Shown one piece after another: positions 9,115 to 15,976 of a DNA stretch of 37,456 nucleotides (its first letter is position 1; the number at the start of each line of letters is the position of its first letter). This DNA comes from Bacteroidota bacterium. Lineage in GTDB: Bacteria > Bacteroidota > Bacteroidia > Flavobacteriales > Flavobacteriaceae. The notes under the pieces are model-generated. The model was given only the letters and a program-made list of their open reading frames with translations, did not search any database and was not told the DNA's origin. The DNA lies in contig JAJRQR010000170.1 of the NCBI GenBank assembly GCA_024280145.1, positions 1-37,456 of the forward strand. Direction: 5' to 3'. The position numbers were made by a program, and so were the translations under genes.

Positions 9115-9673
9115 ATGAGTTTTATAAAAAACAGTGGAGTAATATTTTATTTGGAGCATTCATTTTACTGATGATAATACCGCAAACAAGAATGCCAATT
9201 CAGGTTTTTATTCAACGGTTTATTGCGTTTAGTCCTTCAGAAATTAGTCAAGAAGATAGAGCAACTTTAAAAGATTATAACTGGAATTTAGCAACTTTAG
9301 ATTCAGAGGGAATTAATTTATCTCAATCTGAAGGGAAAGTAATTCTTATTAACTTTTGGGCAACTTGGTGTCCTCCCTGTATTGCTGAAATGCCCGAACT
9401 TCAAGAACTATATGATAACTATGGTGATCAAGTAGATTTCTATTTTATAACGAATGAAGCCCCAGAAAAAGCAAACTTGTTTTTAGAAAAAAAGATTATA
9501 CAATTCCGGTATTTATTCAAATTGAAAAATCTCCTGAAGTTTTGGAGTCTTCCTCATTGCCAACTACCTATTTAATTTCAAAATCTGGAGAAATTGTAAT
9601 GCGAAAAACAGGTGCTGCCAGTTGGAATAGTGATAAGGTTCATGCAGTTTTGGATGCTTTGTTGGATAAATAA
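9115..9673 (+). pseudogene. TlpA-like thioredoxin-fold protein, frameshifted
   Basis: The product would be a membrane-anchored thiol-disulfide oxidoreductase facing the periplasm. The sequence shows an N-terminal hydrophobic segment (NILFGAFILLMIIPQT) and then a thioredoxin domain with WATWCPPCIAEMPE, the CxxC active site near 9366-9380. After FLEKK the frame is lost at an A7 run (about 9486-9494) and ends at 9575. Adding one A restores DYTIPVFIQIEKSPEVLESS, PTTYLISKSG and the end at 9671-9673. A second A may be missing in the A6 run near 9125-9131. With it, ATG at 9115 reads MSFIKKQWSN and joins the frame. Without it the frame must start at 9033, upstream of the promoter box and almost touching the divergent gene. 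Both lesions sit in homopolymers, so sequencing error is as likely as true decay. Confidence 0.75.
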
Positions 9674-9707
9674 ATTTTACCACAAAGTTCACAAAGGTTT
9701 TTTAGAA

Positions 9708-9724
9708 CACGGTTAACGCGGATT
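9708..9724 (+). repeat. Left outer arm of mirror-image repeat pair
   Basis: This segment reads CACGGTTAACGCGGATT. The reverse complement of 10554-10571 reads CACGGATTAACGCAGATT, so the two differ by one indel and one substitution and lie in opposite orientation on either side of the membrane protein/XRE pair. Confidence 0.6.
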
Positions 9725-9744
9725 TTACAGATATTTGCGGGTTA

Positions 9745-9777
9745 AATTTTGCCAAAGTTCTAAACTTTGGCAAAATT
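9745..9777. repeat. Perfect 15-bp-arm palindrome, REP-like
   Basis: Perfect inverted repeat with arms 9745-9759 and 9763-9777 and a 3-nt loop; the core is GCCAAAGTT. It is followed by a short T-rich stretch and could end transcription of the TlpA-like gene. A 25-nt core is shared, with two differences, with the palindrome at 10519-10551. Confidence 0.75.
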
Positions 9778-9857
9778 GTTTTAATACCTTAATGACTAAA
9801 AATATATTCTGCAAAGATCTGTTGGTTTCAATATTCTCAAAAATAAATAAAAATTAA

Positions 9858-9888
9858 TTGATTAATATGTTATATATTTCTATCTTTG
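9858..9888 (+). promoter_or_regulatory. Promoter of the membrane protein/XRE regulator pair
   Basis: TTG at 9858-9860, a 20-bp spacer and TATCTTTG at 9881-9888 form a full Bacteroidota promoter. Transcription would start near 9893, about 32 nt before the ATG at 9925. Confidence 0.65.
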
Positions 9889-9907
9889 TGTTAGAATAAT
9901 ATAACAT
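9867..9907. promoter_or_regulatory. Inverted-repeat operator candidate around the -7 box
   Basis: The 14-mer at 9867-9880 (ATGTTATATATTTC) and the reverse complement of 9894-9907 (ATGTTATATTATTC) agree at 12 of 14 positions. The half-sites abut both sides of the -7 box and likely start site. This is a natural position for an autorepressor, and the XRE protein encoded downstream is the obvious candidate. Confidence 0.5.
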
Positions 9908-9924
9908 TTAAAATTAATCATATT

Positions 9925-10320
9925 ATGAAAACAAAAAGAGCATTATTAGTTATTACAGGATTAGCTTTATTTTTTTCAGTAGGAGTTTTGATTTATTTGC
10001 AAATGACAGAAATACCTACTAAAATAATGCTGGTTTATTTATTAATTGGAGTTTTAGCAATTATTAGTGTCTTATACGCATTCAAGAAAATGAAAGAAGA
10101 AAAAGAAGGGCAACCTAAAGAGGATGAATTTACCAATCACATAAAATATAAATCGGGCTATTACGCTTATGTTGCTTCGATGTATATGTGGCTATTCTTA
10201 TTTCTATTTCGTAGTTATTTTCCCGATATAGAAACAATAGTTGGTGGCGGTGTACTCTTATCTGGACTTATAGGTTTTATAAGTAAAACAATGGCGAAAA
10301 GAGAAATCTATGAAGAATAG
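9925..10320 (+). CDS. Small four-helix membrane protein paired with XRE regulator (DUF2178-like)
   Basis: This 131-residue protein has about four hydrophobic segments (roughly 7-26, 34-53, 81-99 and 104-120) separated by a charged loop [16 protein letters not shown]. It resembles small DUF2178-type membrane proteins that are often encoded directly before a short XRE regulator. Its last 11 bases overlap the regulator's start, which suggests translational coupling. The function is unknown; a role as a membrane signal or effector for its partner is possible but is inference. Confidence 0.7.
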   Translation: MKTKRALLVITGLALFFSVGVLIYLQMTEIPTKIMLVYLLIGVLAIISVLYAFKKMKEEKEGQPKEDEFTNHIKYKSGYYAYVASMYMWLFLFLFRSYFPDIETIVGGGVLLSGLIGFISKTMAKREIYEE

Positions 10321-10507
10321 AATTAAAGAATTGCGTGCCAGAAATAATTTTACTCAACTTGAACTCGCACAAAAAGTAAATGTTAGAAGAGAAACAATAG
10401 TGTTTCTTGAAAAGGGAAAATACAATCCATCCTTGAAACTTGCTTATGATATTTCAAACTTGTTTAAGAAAAAAATTGAAGAAGTTTTTTTGTTTGATGA
10501 TGATTAA
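10310..10507 (+). CDS. Short XRE/Cro-type HTH regulator
   Basis: This 65-residue protein consists of little more than a helix-turn-helix domain: [45 protein letters not shown] is cut from the standard XRE pattern, with the recognition helix around VRRETI. It ends with an acidic tail. It belongs to the short YozG-like group that usually sits next to a DUF2178-type membrane protein, as here. Its start overlaps the upstream stop by 11 bases. It probably represses its own operon through the inverted repeat at 9867-9907. Confidence 0.85.
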   Translation: MKNRIKELRARNNFTQLELAQKVNVRRETIVFLEKGKYNPSLKLAYDISNLFKKKIEEVFLFDDD

Positions 10508-10518
10508 CTTGAATGTAC

Positions 10519-10551
10519 AGCTTTGCCAAAATTTTAAACTTTGGCAAAGCT
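10519..10551. repeat. Palindrome, terminator-like, related to the copy at 9745-9777
   Basis: The arms at 10519-10530 and 10540-10551 (AGCTTTGCCAAA and its exact complement) flank a 9-nt spacer. The hairpin lies 11 bp after the XRE stop and probably ends its transcript, although the T tract is short. Confidence 0.65.
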
Positions 10552-10553
10552 TT

Positions 10554-10571
10554 AATCTGCGTTAATCCGTG
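10554..10571 (-). repeat. Right outer arm of mirror-image repeat pair
   Basis: Read on the minus strand this is CACGGATTAACGCAGATT, the inverted counterpart of 9708-9724. Confidence 0.6.
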
Positions 10572-10586
10572 AAATTCGTATCTAAA

Positions 10587-11063
10587 TTAATACTCCGTCT
10601 TATCAACCTTAGCCGCCCACTTATTAAAAACAGTCACCCCTTCGTCTTGTAAAATTCGCACAAAAGGAATATTTCTATTTCCAATAGGTTTTTCAATTTC
10701 ATCATAAATAAACTGGTCGTCAAAATCTATTTCGGCAGCATCATTTTGATCACAAGCATAGAAAACTTTTTTAGGTCTAGCCCAATAAATAGCGCCCAAG
10801 CACATCGGACAAGGTTCACAAGAAGTATAAATTATACAATCGTCTAATTGAAAAGAACTCAGTTTTTCACAAGCATTTCTAATAGCAACCACTTCGGCGT
10901 GTGCTGTTGGGTCGTTGGTGGAGGTTACAGCGTTATTTCCTTCAGCAATAATTTTTCCATCCTTTACCACCACGGCACCAAAAGGGCCACCTTCATTGGA
11001 GTTCATTCCTTCTTCAGCCAATGCGATGGCTCTTCTCATAAATTCTTTATCTTGTTCTGTCAT
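10587..11063 (-). CDS. Guanine deaminase-like nucleoside/base deaminase
   Basis: This cytidine-deaminase-fold zinc enzyme is closest in layout to Bacillus GuaD, which deaminates guanine to xanthine. Counted from the preferred ATG at 11063, the protein has 158 residues, with HAE at 55-57 (zinc ligand and proton-shuttle Glu) and PCPMC at 84-88 (the two Cys ligands). The C-terminal stretch with IPFVRILQDEGVTVFNKW is also GuaD-like and unlike the tRNA deaminase TadA. The frame extends to an ATG at 11111, but the extra 16 residues (NIKGYFLVSYRIKTR) look like an untranslated leader. It appears to be a single-gene unit. Confidence 0.8.
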   Translation of the reverse strand: MTEQDKEFMRRAIALAEEGMNSNEGGPFGAVVVKDGKIIAEGNNAVTSTNDPTAHAEVVAIRNACEKLSSFQLDDCIIYTSCEPCPMCLGAIYWARPKKVFYACDQNDAAEIDFDDQFIYDEIEKPIGNRNIPFVRILQDEGVTVFNKWAAKVDKTEY

Positions 11064-11191
11064 TCTTGTTTTTATTCGATACGAAACTAAAAAATATCCT
11101 TTAATATTCACTCGATATTTTCAATAAGAATTCAACAATAATTAATATTTTCATTATGATTTCCTTTAGAAATTATAAATGTTAAAATTAG

Positions 11192-11199
11192 TACATTTG
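11192..11199 (+). promoter_or_regulatory. -7 promoter box of formate-tetrahydrofolate ligase
   Basis: TACATTTG matches TAnnTTTG and lies 23 bp before the ATG at 11223. No clear TTG element is seen upstream. Confidence 0.5.
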
Positions 11200-11222
11200 C
11201 TCTCGTTTAAAATTAGAAATAT

Positions 11223-12914
11223 ATGAGCACACCAGAAAAAAAGTTTTTATCAGATATAGAAATTGCACAAGCAAACAAAATGGAGCATATTAGAGATATT
11301 GCTGCGAAATTAAATATTGAAGAAGATGATTTAGAAATGTACGGAAAGTACAAAGCGAAACTTCCAATTCGATTAATAGATGAAGATAAAGTAGCAAATA
11401 GCAATTTAATTCTGGTTACCGCTTTAACGCCAACGCCTGCTGGTGAAGGGAAAACAACCGTTTCTATCGGTTTAACCGAAGGAATGAATAAAATTGGAAA
11501 ACAAACGACTGTGGTTTTAAGAGAACCGTCTTTAGGCCCTGTTTTCGGAATTAAAGGTGGTGCTGCCGGTGGAGGATATTCACAGGTGGTTCCAATGGAA
11601 GACATCAACTTACATTTTACAGGTGATTTTTCTGCTATTGACAAAGCAAACAATTTATTATCTGCTTTGGTGGATAATAACATACAATCAAAAACTAGAA
11701 ATTTAGGAATCGATCCTCGTACCATTGCTTGGAAACGTGTAATGGATATGAACGACCGTGCTTTACGTGACATCACGATTGGTTTAGGTGGAACGGTAAA
11801 CGGAATTCCAAGACAAGATGGTTTCAATATTACTCCAGCTTCTGAAGTAATGGCGATACTTTGTATGGCAAAGGATTTTTCAGATTTAGAAGACCGTTTA
11901 GGAAATATATATATAGGACAGACTTTTGATAAAAAACCAATTTATGCAAGAGATGTAAAAGCTGAAAATGCAATGGCGATTTTATTGAAAGATGCTATTA
12001 ATCCTAATTTGGTTCAAACTTTAGAAGGCAATCCAGCAATTATTCACGGTGGACCATTTGCAAATATAGCACAAGGAACCAACACAATTTTAGCAACTAA
12101 CATGGGAATGACAATGTCTGACTATGTAGTTACTGAAGCTGGTTTTGGAGCGGATTTAGGAGCTGAGAAATTCTTGGATATCAAATGTGTTTCTGGCGGA
12201 TTAAAACCTAAAGTAGTCGTGCTTGTTGCAACGATTAGAGCCTTACGTCATCACGGAGGTGCTGCAAAGGATCAATACAACGATGCAAATGTAGAGCGTG
12301 TAGAAAAAGGATTTGTAAACCTTGAAAAGCACATTGAGAATATGAAGAAATTCGGATTAAATCCAGTAGTGGCAATCAATTCATTCTTTACAGACAGTAC
12401 TGAAGAAGTTGCTTTAGTACAAGAGAAATGTGCTGCATTAGGTGTGAAAGCAGTTGTTTCTGAAGGTTTTGCAAAAGGTGGAGAAGGAGCAAAAAATTTA
12501 GCTAAGGCAGTAGTGAATGAAATTGATAAAGGAGAAAACGAATTTAAACAATTATACGATTGGAATGCTCCTGTAAAAGAAAAAATTGAAACCATTGCTC
12601 GTGAAATTTATGGTGCTGACGGAGTAGAGTATTCTAAAAAAGCATTAGTAGGATTAAGAAAAATAGACGCTTTAGGATTGAACGATTTGGCGGTTTGTAT
12701 GGCAAAAACACAAAAATCTTTTTCGGATGATGATAAATTAGTTGGAAGACCAACTGGATTTAAAGTTACGGTAAGAGAATTTGAATTTGCAGCAGGCGCA
12801 GGATTTATCATTCCGATTTTAGGGAATATGATGCGTATGCCAGGACTTCCTGCCGTACCAGCTTCCGAAGGAATGTCTATTGATAATAACGGAAAAATCT
12901 CTGGATTGTCTTAA
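11223..12914 (+). CDS. fhs: Formate-tetrahydrofolate ligase
   Basis: This enzyme makes 10-formyltetrahydrofolate from formate, ATP and tetrahydrofolate, feeding one-carbon units into purine and formyl-Met-tRNA synthesis. The 563 residues match the usual 555-560. The family-specific P-loop is TPTPAGEGKTT (about 69-79), followed by the glycine-rich GIKGGAAGGGYSQV. The C-terminal FEFAAGAGFIIPILGNMMRMPGLP is also typical. A long antisense frame covers the first 600 bases but is only a shadow. The gene is monocistronic, with its own promoter and two strong hairpins after it. Confidence 0.96.
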   Translation: MSTPEKKFLSDIEIAQANKMEHIRDIAAKLNIEEDDLEMYGKYKAKLPIRLIDEDKVANSNLILVTALTPTPAGEGKTTVSIGLTEGMNKIGKQTTVVLREPSLGPVFGIKGGAAGGGYSQVVPMEDINLHFTGDFSAIDKANNLLSALVDNNIQSKTRNLGIDPRTIAWKRVMDMNDRALRDITIGLGGTVNGIPRQDGFNITPASEVMAILCMAKDFSDLEDRLGNIYIGQTFDKKPIYARDVKAENAMAILLKDAINPNLVQTLEGNPAIIHGGPFANIAQGTNTILATNMGMTMSDYVVTEAGFGADLGAEKFLDIKCVSGGLKPKVVVLVATIRALRHHGGAAKDQYNDANVERVEKGFVNLEKHIENMKKFGLNPVVAINSFFTDSTEEVALVQEKCAALGVKAVVSEGFAKGGEGAKNLAKAVVNEIDKGENEFKQLYDWNAPVKEKIETIAREIYGADGVEYSKKALVGLRKIDALGLNDLAVCMAKTQKSFSDDDKLVGRPTGFKVTVREFEFAAGAGFIIPILGNMMRMPGLPAVPASEGMSIDNNGKISGLS

Positions 12915-12922
12915 AAATAAGT

Positions 12923-12955
12923 AAACCTAACAGGTTTCCAAAACCTGTTAGGTTT
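12923..12955. terminator. Terminator-like palindrome after fhs
   Basis: Perfect 15-bp arms (AAACCTAACAGGTTT at 12923-12937 and its complement at 12941-12955) with a 3-nt loop, followed by TTTT. It lies between convergent genes. Similar AACCTAACAGG palindromes recur between genes in flavobacteria, as far as I remember. Confidence 0.7.
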
Positions 12956-12965
12956 TAAAATAAAT

Positions 12966-13006
12966 AACAAAGCCTATTAGTTTTTAGAAAACTATTAGGC
13001 TTTGTT
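12966..13006. terminator. Second hairpin between convergent fhs and GH114 genes
   Basis: The 19-bp arms at 12966-12984 and 12988-13006 pair with one mismatch and have a 3-nt loop. The right arm touches the stop codon of the minus-strand GH114-like gene, so the hairpin could stop transcripts from both sides. Confidence 0.65.
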
Positions 13007-13827
13007 TAGTTACAATAAAAAGTAACGGCTGTCAAATCTCTATTTTTTAATACTGCCGAAAAATTTTGTGAAGCCGCTTCAGGACAAACAAGATTTTGAA
13101 AATCTTCTTCCGAAATACGATCTGTATATTCTACAAAGAATATTGCTTTATTTGCAAAAATATAAGGATTTAGTTGTTGGTAAAAATCTTCTACATAAGC
13201 ATCTTCAGTAAGTAGCCAGTCAAATTCATCCGCCATTTCAGGAATTAGTTCTTCTGCATTTTTTTGTCCTATGGATAAACCTCGGTTATGCGCTTCTTCA
13301 ATAAGCCATCGACTGTAAACTTTAGCATCTTCTTCAGTTAAGTTAAAGCCTGTACTGTTTTGATAACCATTAATATTATCGGGCTCAATTCCGTCGAACC
13401 CTTTTTCTTGAACCATATCCAATCGAGCCCTCATAATAGGAGCTAATAAATCTATTTGACGAACGTCAAGCCAATTTTCATCTTCAAACCCTTCATATAC
13501 ATTTCCAATAACTTCCGAAGGAAAATCGGAAGCATCTTCCCTAAAACCTTCAACACTACCAACAGATAGATAAGCAATCACTTTTTTTCCTTGGGCTTGC
13601 AAATTTGCAATTAATTCTGGAGTCGCATCAAAAGCATCTATATCTATTACTTCCGCTTCGGTTGTAAAATTGTTGGGAAGTTCATCCAATCGCCATTCAA
13701 AAGTTGTTCCAGTTGTTGGAATGTAAATTTCTTCATTAATAATACCATCATTAGTTGAATCATCAGAATTTGAACAACTAAAATTACTAAACATAAATAG
13801 CAGAAGAATGGAAAGTAAGTATTTCAT
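13006..13827 (-). CDS. GH114-like lipoprotein (endo-alpha-1,4-polygalactosaminidase family)
   Basis: This 273-residue lipoprotein has its lipobox Cys at residue 18 (SNFSCSNSDD). The mature domain shows the GH114 pattern: an early WRLDEL, then DIDAFDATPELIANLQAQGK, AYLSVGSVE (85-93), WLDVR (119-123) and GFDGIEPDNINGY (143-155), where the acidic residues are the likely catalytic positions. Members of the family cleave alpha-1,4-linked galactosamine polymers such as those in microbial exopolysaccharides. It is monocistronic and convergent with fhs. It lies about 4 kb from the GH109-like/kinase/nucleotidyltransferase operon, a suggestive but unproven functional link. Confidence 0.82.
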   Translation of the reverse strand: MKYLLSILLLFMFSNFSCSNSDDSTNDGIINEEIYIPTTGTTFEWRLDELPNNFTTEAEVIDIDAFDATPELIANLQAQGKKVIAYLSVGSVEGFREDASDFPSEVIGNVYEGFEDENWLDVRQIDLLAPIMRARLDMVQEKGFDGIEPDNINGYQNSTGFNLTEEDAKVYSRWLIEEAHNRGLSIGQKNAEELIPEMADEFDWLLTEDAYVEDFYQQLNPYIFANKAIFFVEYTDRISEEDFQNLVCPEAASQNFSAVLKNRDLTAVTFYCN

Positions 13828-13929
13828 AAAAAATGAGCTTGTTTTAATAATGAAACGAAATGGATTTTAAATTGTTTTAATTCTTTCAGAAAAAACCTTT
13901 CAGAAAACAAAATTGACCATAACATTTGT

Positions 13930-13937
13930 TATTTTTG
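13930..13937 (+). promoter_or_regulatory. -7 promoter box of sucC
   Basis: TATTTTTG fits TAnnTTTG and sits 24 bp before the preferred sucC ATG at 13962. A TTG at 13913-13915 is only 14 bp upstream, shorter than normal. The box lies inside the 13926 upstream extension of the frame, which therefore is unlikely to be translated. Confidence 0.5.
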
Positions 13938-13961
13938 CAGTCTGAAAATAAATACCTTATT

Positions 13962-15152
13962 ATGAATTTACACGAATATCAAGGAAAAGAAATGTTGAAT
14001 AGCTTTGGAGTTCAAATTCAACGAGGAATCGTTGCACAAACTCCAGAAGAAGCAGTTGCTGCAGCAAAGAAATTAACGGAAGATACCGGAACAGGTTGGC
14101 ACGTTATTAAAGCACAAGTACACGCAGGTGGTCGTGGAAAAGGTGGCGGTGTTAAATTGGCTAAAAACTTAGAAGAAGTTAAAGAAATAGCTGGTCAGAT
14201 TATAGGAATGCATTTAGTAACACCTCAGACAAGTGCTGAAGGTAAATTGGTAAATCAAGTTTTGGTTACTGAAGATGTGTATTATCCTGGCGAAAGCGAA
14301 ACCAGCGAATATTATATGAGTGTTTTAATGAATCGTGCTACGGGAAGAAATATGATTATGTATTCTACCGAAGGAGGAATGGATATTGAAGCGGTTGCAG
14401 AGAATACACCACACCTTATATTTAATGAAGAAATTGATCCTGCTTTAGGATTGCTTCCTTTTCAAGCTCGAAAAATAGCTTTCAATTTAGGGTTAAGCGG
14501 AAAGGCATTTAAAGAAATGACAAAGTTTGTTTCTTCACTTTATACTGCTTATGTAAAATCGGATTCTTCTTTATTTGAAATCAATCCAGTTTTAAAAACA
14601 AGTGATGATCGTGTAATTGCAGTAGATGCGAAAGTAACGATTGATGAAAATGCTTTATTTCGTCATAAAGATTATGCTGAATTAAGAGATTTACGTGAAG
14701 AGAATCCAGTTGAGGTTGAAGCAAAAGCTGTAGGTTTAAGTTATGTGGATCTTGACGGAAACGTTGGTTGTATGGTAAACGGTGCTGGATTGGCAATGGC
14801 TACAATGGATTTAATTAAGCAAGCAGGTGGAGAACCAGCAAACTTTTTAGATGTTGGAGGTACGGCTGATGCAGAACGTGTTGAGATTGCTTTTAACTTA
14901 ATATTGAAAGATCCAAATGTAAAAGCTATTTTAGTAAATATCTTTGGAGGGATTGTACGTTGTGACCGTGTAGCTCAAGGTATTATTGAAGCTTATAAAA
15001 GCATCGGAAATATAGAAATTCCTATTATTGTTCGTTTAGAAGGAACCAATGCAGACATCGCTAAAAAGCTTATTGATGATAGCGGATTGGATGTTCATAG
15101 TGTAGTTGAATTCCAAGAAGCAGCAGATAAAGTACAAGAAGTATTGGCTTAA
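13962..15152 (+). CDS. sucC: Succinyl-CoA synthetase (ADP-forming) beta subunit
   Basis: The beta subunit joins SucD to convert succinyl-CoA to succinate with ATP or GTP formation in the TCA cycle. Counted from the ATG at 13962 (MNLHEYQGKEML, the family start), the protein has 396 residues, the usual length. An ATP-grasp domain comes first (KAQVHAGGRGKGGGVKLA), followed by the CoA-ligase-like domain with LDVGGTADAERVEIAF and VNIFGGIVRCDRVA. An in-frame ATG at 13926 would add 12 atypical residues and precede the promoter box, so it is rejected. The sucD gene is not next to it; a strong terminator follows instead. Confidence 0.96.
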   Translation: MNLHEYQGKEMLNSFGVQIQRGIVAQTPEEAVAAAKKLTEDTGTGWHVIKAQVHAGGRGKGGGVKLAKNLEEVKEIAGQIIGMHLVTPQTSAEGKLVNQVLVTEDVYYPGESETSEYYMSVLMNRATGRNMIMYSTEGGMDIEAVAENTPHLIFNEEIDPALGLLPFQARKIAFNLGLSGKAFKEMTKFVSSLYTAYVKSDSSLFEINPVLKTSDDRVIAVDAKVTIDENALFRHKDYAELRDLREENPVEVEAKAVGLSYVDLDGNVGCMVNGAGLAMATMDLIKQAGGEPANFLDVGGTADAERVEIAFNLILKDPNVKAILVNIFGGIVRCDRVAQGIIEAYKSIGNIEIPIIVRLEGTNADIAKKLIDDSGLDVHSVVEFQEAADKVQEVLA

Positions 15153-15182
15153 TGTAGCTGAATACCTCACAATATTTTTAAG

Positions 15183-15212
15183 AAAGCCTTATTAATTTAA
15201 GGCTTTTTTTTG
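15183..15212 (+). terminator. Intrinsic terminator of sucC
   Basis: The stem AAAGCCTTA (15183-15191) pairs exactly with TAAGGCTTT (15198-15206) across a 6-nt loop and is followed by a run of T. It lies 31 bp after the sucC stop. Confidence 0.85.
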
Positions 15213-15258
15213 TTTTAAATCGAGCTTACGTTAAGTATTCGTTAAAAGCTAAATGGTT

Positions 15259-15286
15259 CTGTAACAATTGTTACAGTCTTGGCGTC
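15259..15286 (+). promoter_or_regulatory. 18-bp perfect palindrome overlapping an ECF-sigma-like promoter
   Basis: CTGTAACAATTGTTACAG (15259-15276) is its own reverse complement. The AAC inside it (15263-15265) is separated by 17 nt from CGTC (15283-15286), the classic AAC...CGTC arrangement of promoters used by ECF sigma factors. No TAnnTTTG box is present before the 15321 gene. The site could therefore be both an operator and a -35 element. Confidence 0.45.
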
Positions 15287-15320
15287 TTCTTAGTATATCA
15301 ATCATTTAAAACGAACAATC

Positions 15321-15656
15321 ATGAAAAAAGTAAATGTAATTTTAGTAGCGGTAGCGCTTTTATTCGGAACCTTAACTTCTAACGCAGCAGTTGATCCGGT
15401 AGTAACAACATCTGAAACAACTAAAGAAATTGGAAAATTATTAAAAGACCCAGGATTTGAAGTGAATTCAGAAATTAATGCAATGGTAACTTTTATTATC
15501 AACAAAAATGGAAGAATTGTTGTCCTTTCTGTAGACTGCGAAACCAAAGCGGTTTGCAAGTTTATTAAGAGCAGGCTTAATTATAATGAATTAGGTGCTG
15601 AATTAGAAAAAGGAAAAGAATACAAAGTTCCTATTAGAATTAAAAGTGAAATTTAA
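15321..15656 (+). CDS. Small secreted protein of unknown function
   Basis: This 111-residue protein begins with a clear Sec signal peptide (MKKVNVILVAVALLFGTLTSNA) with likely cleavage after SNA. The mature part of about 89 residues includes VTFIINKNGRIVVLSVDC and YKVPIRIKSEI, a pattern resembling the small TonB-C-like domain of periplasmic energy-transducer relatives. It has two Cys, in DCETKAVCKF, that could form a disulfide. It is monocistronic, with an ECF-like promoter and palindrome upstream and a strong terminator downstream. An envelope-stress or surface-signal role would fit the promoter type but is inference. Confidence 0.8.
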   Translation: MKKVNVILVAVALLFGTLTSNAAVDPVVTTSETTKEIGKLLKDPGFEVNSEINAMVTFIINKNGRIVVLSVDCETKAVCKFIKSRLNYNELGAELEKGKEYKVPIRIKSEI

Positions 15657-15679
15657 ACGGAGTTAATCAGCCAATTGGG

Positions 15680-15715
15680 AACTCGTATTCAAAAAAAGAA
15701 TACGAGTTTTTTATT
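15680..15715 (+). terminator. Intrinsic terminator after the small secreted protein
   Basis: The 11-bp stem AACTCGTATTC (15680-15690) pairs perfectly with GAATACGAGTT (15698-15708) across an A7 loop and is followed by a T-rich tract. Confidence 0.88.
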
Positions 15716-15865
15716 TTCTAATAGCAGCAATTTTTAAATATTGAACTCCTTTTAGTAATATGAAATAAATTGCCATATTATTTTGTCAATACATTAAAAA
15801 AAATATTCATTTTCTATGCAGAATTGTTGATTGTGTATTATTAAAAGCAAGTACTTTCTTTAGTT

Positions 15866-15916
15866 ATGTTAAAGCAAAGAGTCAATATGTTAAAGTTGTG
15901 TAAATATATGTTAATG
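15866..15916 (+). repeat. Three direct repeats phased at 21 bp upstream of candidate ncRNA
   Basis: ATGTTAAAG occurs at 15866-15874 and 15887-15895, and ATGTTAATG at 15908-15916. The start-to-start distance is exactly 21 bp each time, two turns of the helix. The bases between the copies are not conserved, so this looks like phased binding sites rather than a plain tandem duplication. Confidence 0.6.
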
Positions 15917-15927
15917 TGTGTGTTATG

Positions 15928-15945
15928 TGTAACATTTGTAACATT
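15928..15945 (+). repeat. Tandem TGTAACATT pair upstream of ncRNA promoter
   Basis: Two adjacent identical 9-mers (15928-15936 and 15937-15945) lie just upstream of the TATATTTG box. The TGTAAC core also occurs in the palindrome at 15259-15276. Confidence 0.55.
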
Positions 15946-15964
15946 CAAAGAATAAAAACGACTA

Positions 15965-15972
15965 TATATTTG
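15965..15972 (+). promoter_or_regulatory. Orphan -7 promoter box in gene-free interval
   Basis: TATATTTG fits TAnnTTTG. The nearest TTG (15936-15938) is 26 bp upstream, longer than usual. A start at about 15977 would coincide with the first base of the closing stem of the candidate RNA. No protein gene follows on this strand. Confidence 0.5.
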
Positions 15973-15976
15973 TACC

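Noticed and set aside
11213-11827. 204-codon open frame antisense to fhs
   Set aside because: It mirrors the highly conserved fhs coding sequence, has no family-like motif, and begins and ends without promoter or terminator.
13926-13961. Upstream start for sucC
   Set aside because: The extra residues are not family-like and the -7 promoter box lies inside this stretch.
15866-15945. CRISPR-like array
   Set aside because: The repeats are only 9 nt with 12-nt gaps, and no cas genes are present.
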